64,000 nucleotides of DNA, from NCBI RefSeq assembly GCF_004363175.1, contig NZ_SNYR01000001.1:1528001-1592000 (forward strand), in the 5' to 3' direction. Position 1 is the stretch's first letter; each line of letters begins with the position of its first letter. Under the pieces are notes generated by a model. The model saw only the letters and a program-made list of their open reading frames with translations. It ran no database searches and had not been told where the DNA came from. Positions 60,418 through 64,000 of the stretch are shown in pieces. This stretch comes from Maritalea mobilis. GTDB lineage: Bacteria > Pseudomonadota > Alphaproteobacteria > Rhizobiales > Devosiaceae. Both the position numbers and the translations under genes were made by a program.

Positions 60418-61176
60418 ATGCAGGCCAATAAATTTCGCTGGGTAAAAGCACCATTTCTCATCGCCATGCTCTGGCAACTAAGCGCCTGCAGCGCACCAGC
60501 TAAACCCCAGCGCATTCAAGTGGAAGACTGGTCCATTCATATTGAATGCGCGGGCCCAAGAGAAAGTGGCACGACAATTTGGTTGGAACATGGGATAGGC
60601 AAGAATGCAAACTCCACCACATGGGACAAAGTCTTCCCCAAACTGGCACGCACACATCATGTCTGCCGCTATGATCGTCCCGGCGCTGGCAAAAGCCCTT
60701 CAGCATCATCCTATGGCCCCGAAACATTCGCCAAACACATCGCAGCCCTAATGATTGCGGTAAATGCCAACGATCAGCTGATCCTCGTTGGCCATTCATT
60801 CGGTGGGTACACCGCCCGCCACATCGCACAATCTCAACCCAAGCGGATCAAACACATCATTTTACTCGATGCATTGAGTGAAACGCTCGGCTTTCGCGCG
60901 GCAACAAATGTCAAAGAATGGAAAGACGTGCCGACGGGCAACGAACCCATCGACGCAGAAAAATTTGAAGCAGCCTTATCGCCAAACTTGGCGATGCCCG
61001 TCACCATTTTGACACGGGGACAGAATCTCTCTGAAAATTGGCTAAAATCTCAGCAGAATTTGCTAAAACTTTCTAAAATTTCATCGCAAATTATAGTTGA
61101 GAAAAGCGGGCATATGATCCCACTTGATGCGCCGCAAATTGTCATCAGAACCATTGAAGCTGCAGCACAGCATTAG
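60418..61176 (+). CDS. Lipoprotein alpha/beta hydrolase
   Basis: The protein has 252 residues from the ATG at 60418; the longer frame begins at 60331 inside the MFS gene. Residues 1-18 form a hydrophobic N terminus with a lipobox-like LSAC, so it may be a lipoprotein. The alpha/beta-hydrolase fold shows WLEHGIGKNANSTTW (oxyanion), YDRPGAGKSPS, the nucleophile elbow LVGHSFGGYTARHIA and the terminal His in EKSGHMIPLDAP. The Asp of the triad is not firmly assigned. The substrate is unknown. Confidence 0.85.
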   Translation: MQANKFRWVKAPFLIAMLWQLSACSAPAKPQRIQVEDWSIHIECAGPRESGTTIWLEHGIGKNANSTTWDKVFPKLARTHHVCRYDRPGAGKSPSASSYGPETFAKHIAALMIAVNANDQLILVGHSFGGYTARHIAQSQPKRIKHIILLDALSETLGFRAATNVKEWKDVPTGNEPIDAEKFEAALSPNLAMPVTILTRGQNLSENWLKSQQNLLKLSKISSQIIVEKSGHMIPLDAPQIVIRTIEAAAQH

Positions 61177-61191
61177 CGGATAATCTAAGTC

Positions 61192-61584
61192 CTACGCCTT
61201 ACGCAAGTGATAGGTAAGCGCATTGCCAATCAATAACTTAAGCCGCTCCCGATCCAACGGCGCACCAAATTCAAAGTGTATCCCCCGATTGCCTTCATAG
61301 TAAAATTCATCGGGAAACATATGCCGAAAATCATCAATCAGGGTCGTTTGACAATGCACGAAGAGCGCATAGTCCTTCAGCTTCGACGCCCCAATCCGCA
61401 CCGTAGTGCCCACATTCTTCTTCCACGGCAGATAAGAGGGCTCACCCCACTTAAGTGTCTCTATTAGCTCACCAATTTCGGGTGTTTCTGCAGCAACTTT
61501 AAGGATCAGCTCACGCAAACCCAACAAGTGCTCACGCAATTCTGCATCAAACCCATCAAACTTAACCCTGACCGTTTCCTGCAT
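61192..61584 (-). CDS. DUF1801 domain protein
   Basis: A 130-residue protein with the DUF1801 (YdhG-like) pattern: LLGLRELILKVAAETPEIGELIETLKWGEPSYLPW, ASKLKDYALFVHCQTTLIDDFRHMFPDEFYYEGNRGIHF and a basic C-terminal helix. The family is an alpha+beta fold of unknown function. The gene lies between the hydrolase gene (convergent) and the rRNA terminator. It has no neighbours of known function. Confidence 0.88.
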   Translation of the reverse strand: MQETVRVKFDGFDAELREHLLGLRELILKVAAETPEIGELIETLKWGEPSYLPWKKNVGTTVRIGASKLKDYALFVHCQTTLIDDFRHMFPDEFYYEGNRGIHFEFGAPLDRERLKLLIGNALTYHLRKA

Positions 61585-61600
61585 ACTCCCCCCCTAATAC

Positions 61601-61638
61601 AAAAACCCCACTTGCTATTTCTAGCGAGTGGGGTTTTT
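61601..61638 (-). terminator. Terminator of the rRNA operon
   Basis: AAAAACCCCACTTGC and GCGAGTGGGGTTTTT form a 15-bp stem with one G-U pair and an 8-nt loop. The minus strand continues with T5. It follows the 5S gene. Confidence 0.9.
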
Positions 61639-61680
61639 AAATAATTTACATCGTATGAGACATTCTTTGCTTTTAGCGGA

Positions 61681-61796
61681 CTTGGCGACGACCTACTCTT
61701 CCATGCCTTAAGACAAAGTACCATCGGCGCTGAGGTGTTTAACGTTCGAGTTCGGAATGGGATCGTGTTCTGAGCACCTCGCTATAGTCACCAAGT
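61681..61796 (-). rRNA. 5S ribosomal RNA
   Basis: The minus strand from 61796 reads GACTTGGTGACTATAGCG, with the conserved CGATCCCATTCCGAACTCG block, the GCCGATGGTACT loop and the closing GTCGTCGCCAAGTC. The ends pair through CTTGG/CCAAG. The length of about 116 nt is normal. The boundaries are approximate to a few bases. Confidence 0.95.
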
Positions 61797-61889
61797 CGGC
61801 AAAAAGCAAAGCGTGAAGTTAAATATGATGACTAGGCGAACCTAGTTGATGATGTTCGTTATGTTTTGAGATGTACGGACATTGATTAA

Positions 61890-64000
<2,111 letters not shown>

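Overview
The window looks like chromosomal DNA of an alphaproteobacterium, probably of the order Hyphomicrobiales (Rhizobiales) and possibly marine. The grounds are an initiator tRNA of typical alphaproteobacterial sequence, three-component TRAP transporters, an AztD-type zinc chaperone, a NadA/NadB pair, a LysR/DUF1330 pair, and aromatic-catabolism genes under Lrp and MarR regulators. Base composition is moderate, and most genes carry a clear Shine-Dalgarno sequence. Species-level identity is inference and was not tested.

Positions 1-9,700 hold the start of an SPFH membrane-scaffold gene (partial), ferrochelatase, a secreted 5'-nucleotidase behind a well-formed Pho box, a membrane-anchored WD40 protein, a LysR/DUF1330 divergent pair, a fused DUF1007-NicO metal permease with a Zur-like site upstream, a small MarR-like protein and a TRIC-type channel. 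Positions 9,660-18,000 hold an overlapping eda-modA-modB-modC operon, nadA, aztD behind two Zur-like sites, a PhnA-like gene whose ribosome site lies in an upstream terminator, creA, an ABC-exporter membrane domain without its ATPase, and a secreted SH3 protein.

Positions 18,000-31,500 hold nadB, a LysE exporter, a di-haem cytochrome c and two TRAP operons. The first TRAP operon (dctPQM) is divergent from a Cache-domain histidine kinase and NarL-type regulator. The second (dctQMP) is divergent from an RpiR regulator that has a palindromic operator and an attenuator-like leader. Positions 31,500-41,900 hold a GGDEF/EAL protein and tyrosine/homogentisate catabolism: hppD with a divergent Lrp, and hmgA-fahA-maiA with a divergent MarR. 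Between them lies a frameshifted chemotaxis receptor flanked by an lrp gene and an lrp remnant.

Positions 42,000-54,700 hold phosphomannomutase, an SDR, a 53-residue acidic/basic protein, a YihY membrane protein, tRNA-fMet, an aldo/keto reductase, a hydrolase/TetR divergent pair with duplicated operators, and a DUF599-LprI-DNA alkylation repair operon. They also hold a lipoprotein gene flanked by two related 23-codon membrane microprotein ORFs, a nucleotidyltransferase, an extradiol dioxygenase and DUF427. The microprotein pair is the best candidate here for something undescribed.

At 54,686-58,058 an ISL3-family element matching the known layout of ISPpu12 (cadR/pbrR-like regulator, cation-efflux gene, lspA, transposase) has split a flavin reductase gene, leaving a perfect 8-bp target duplication. 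The right end holds a glycerate-kinase-like gene, an MFS transporter, a lipoprotein hydrolase, a DUF1801 gene, and then the 3' end of an rRNA operon on the minus strand (23S partial, 5S, terminator).
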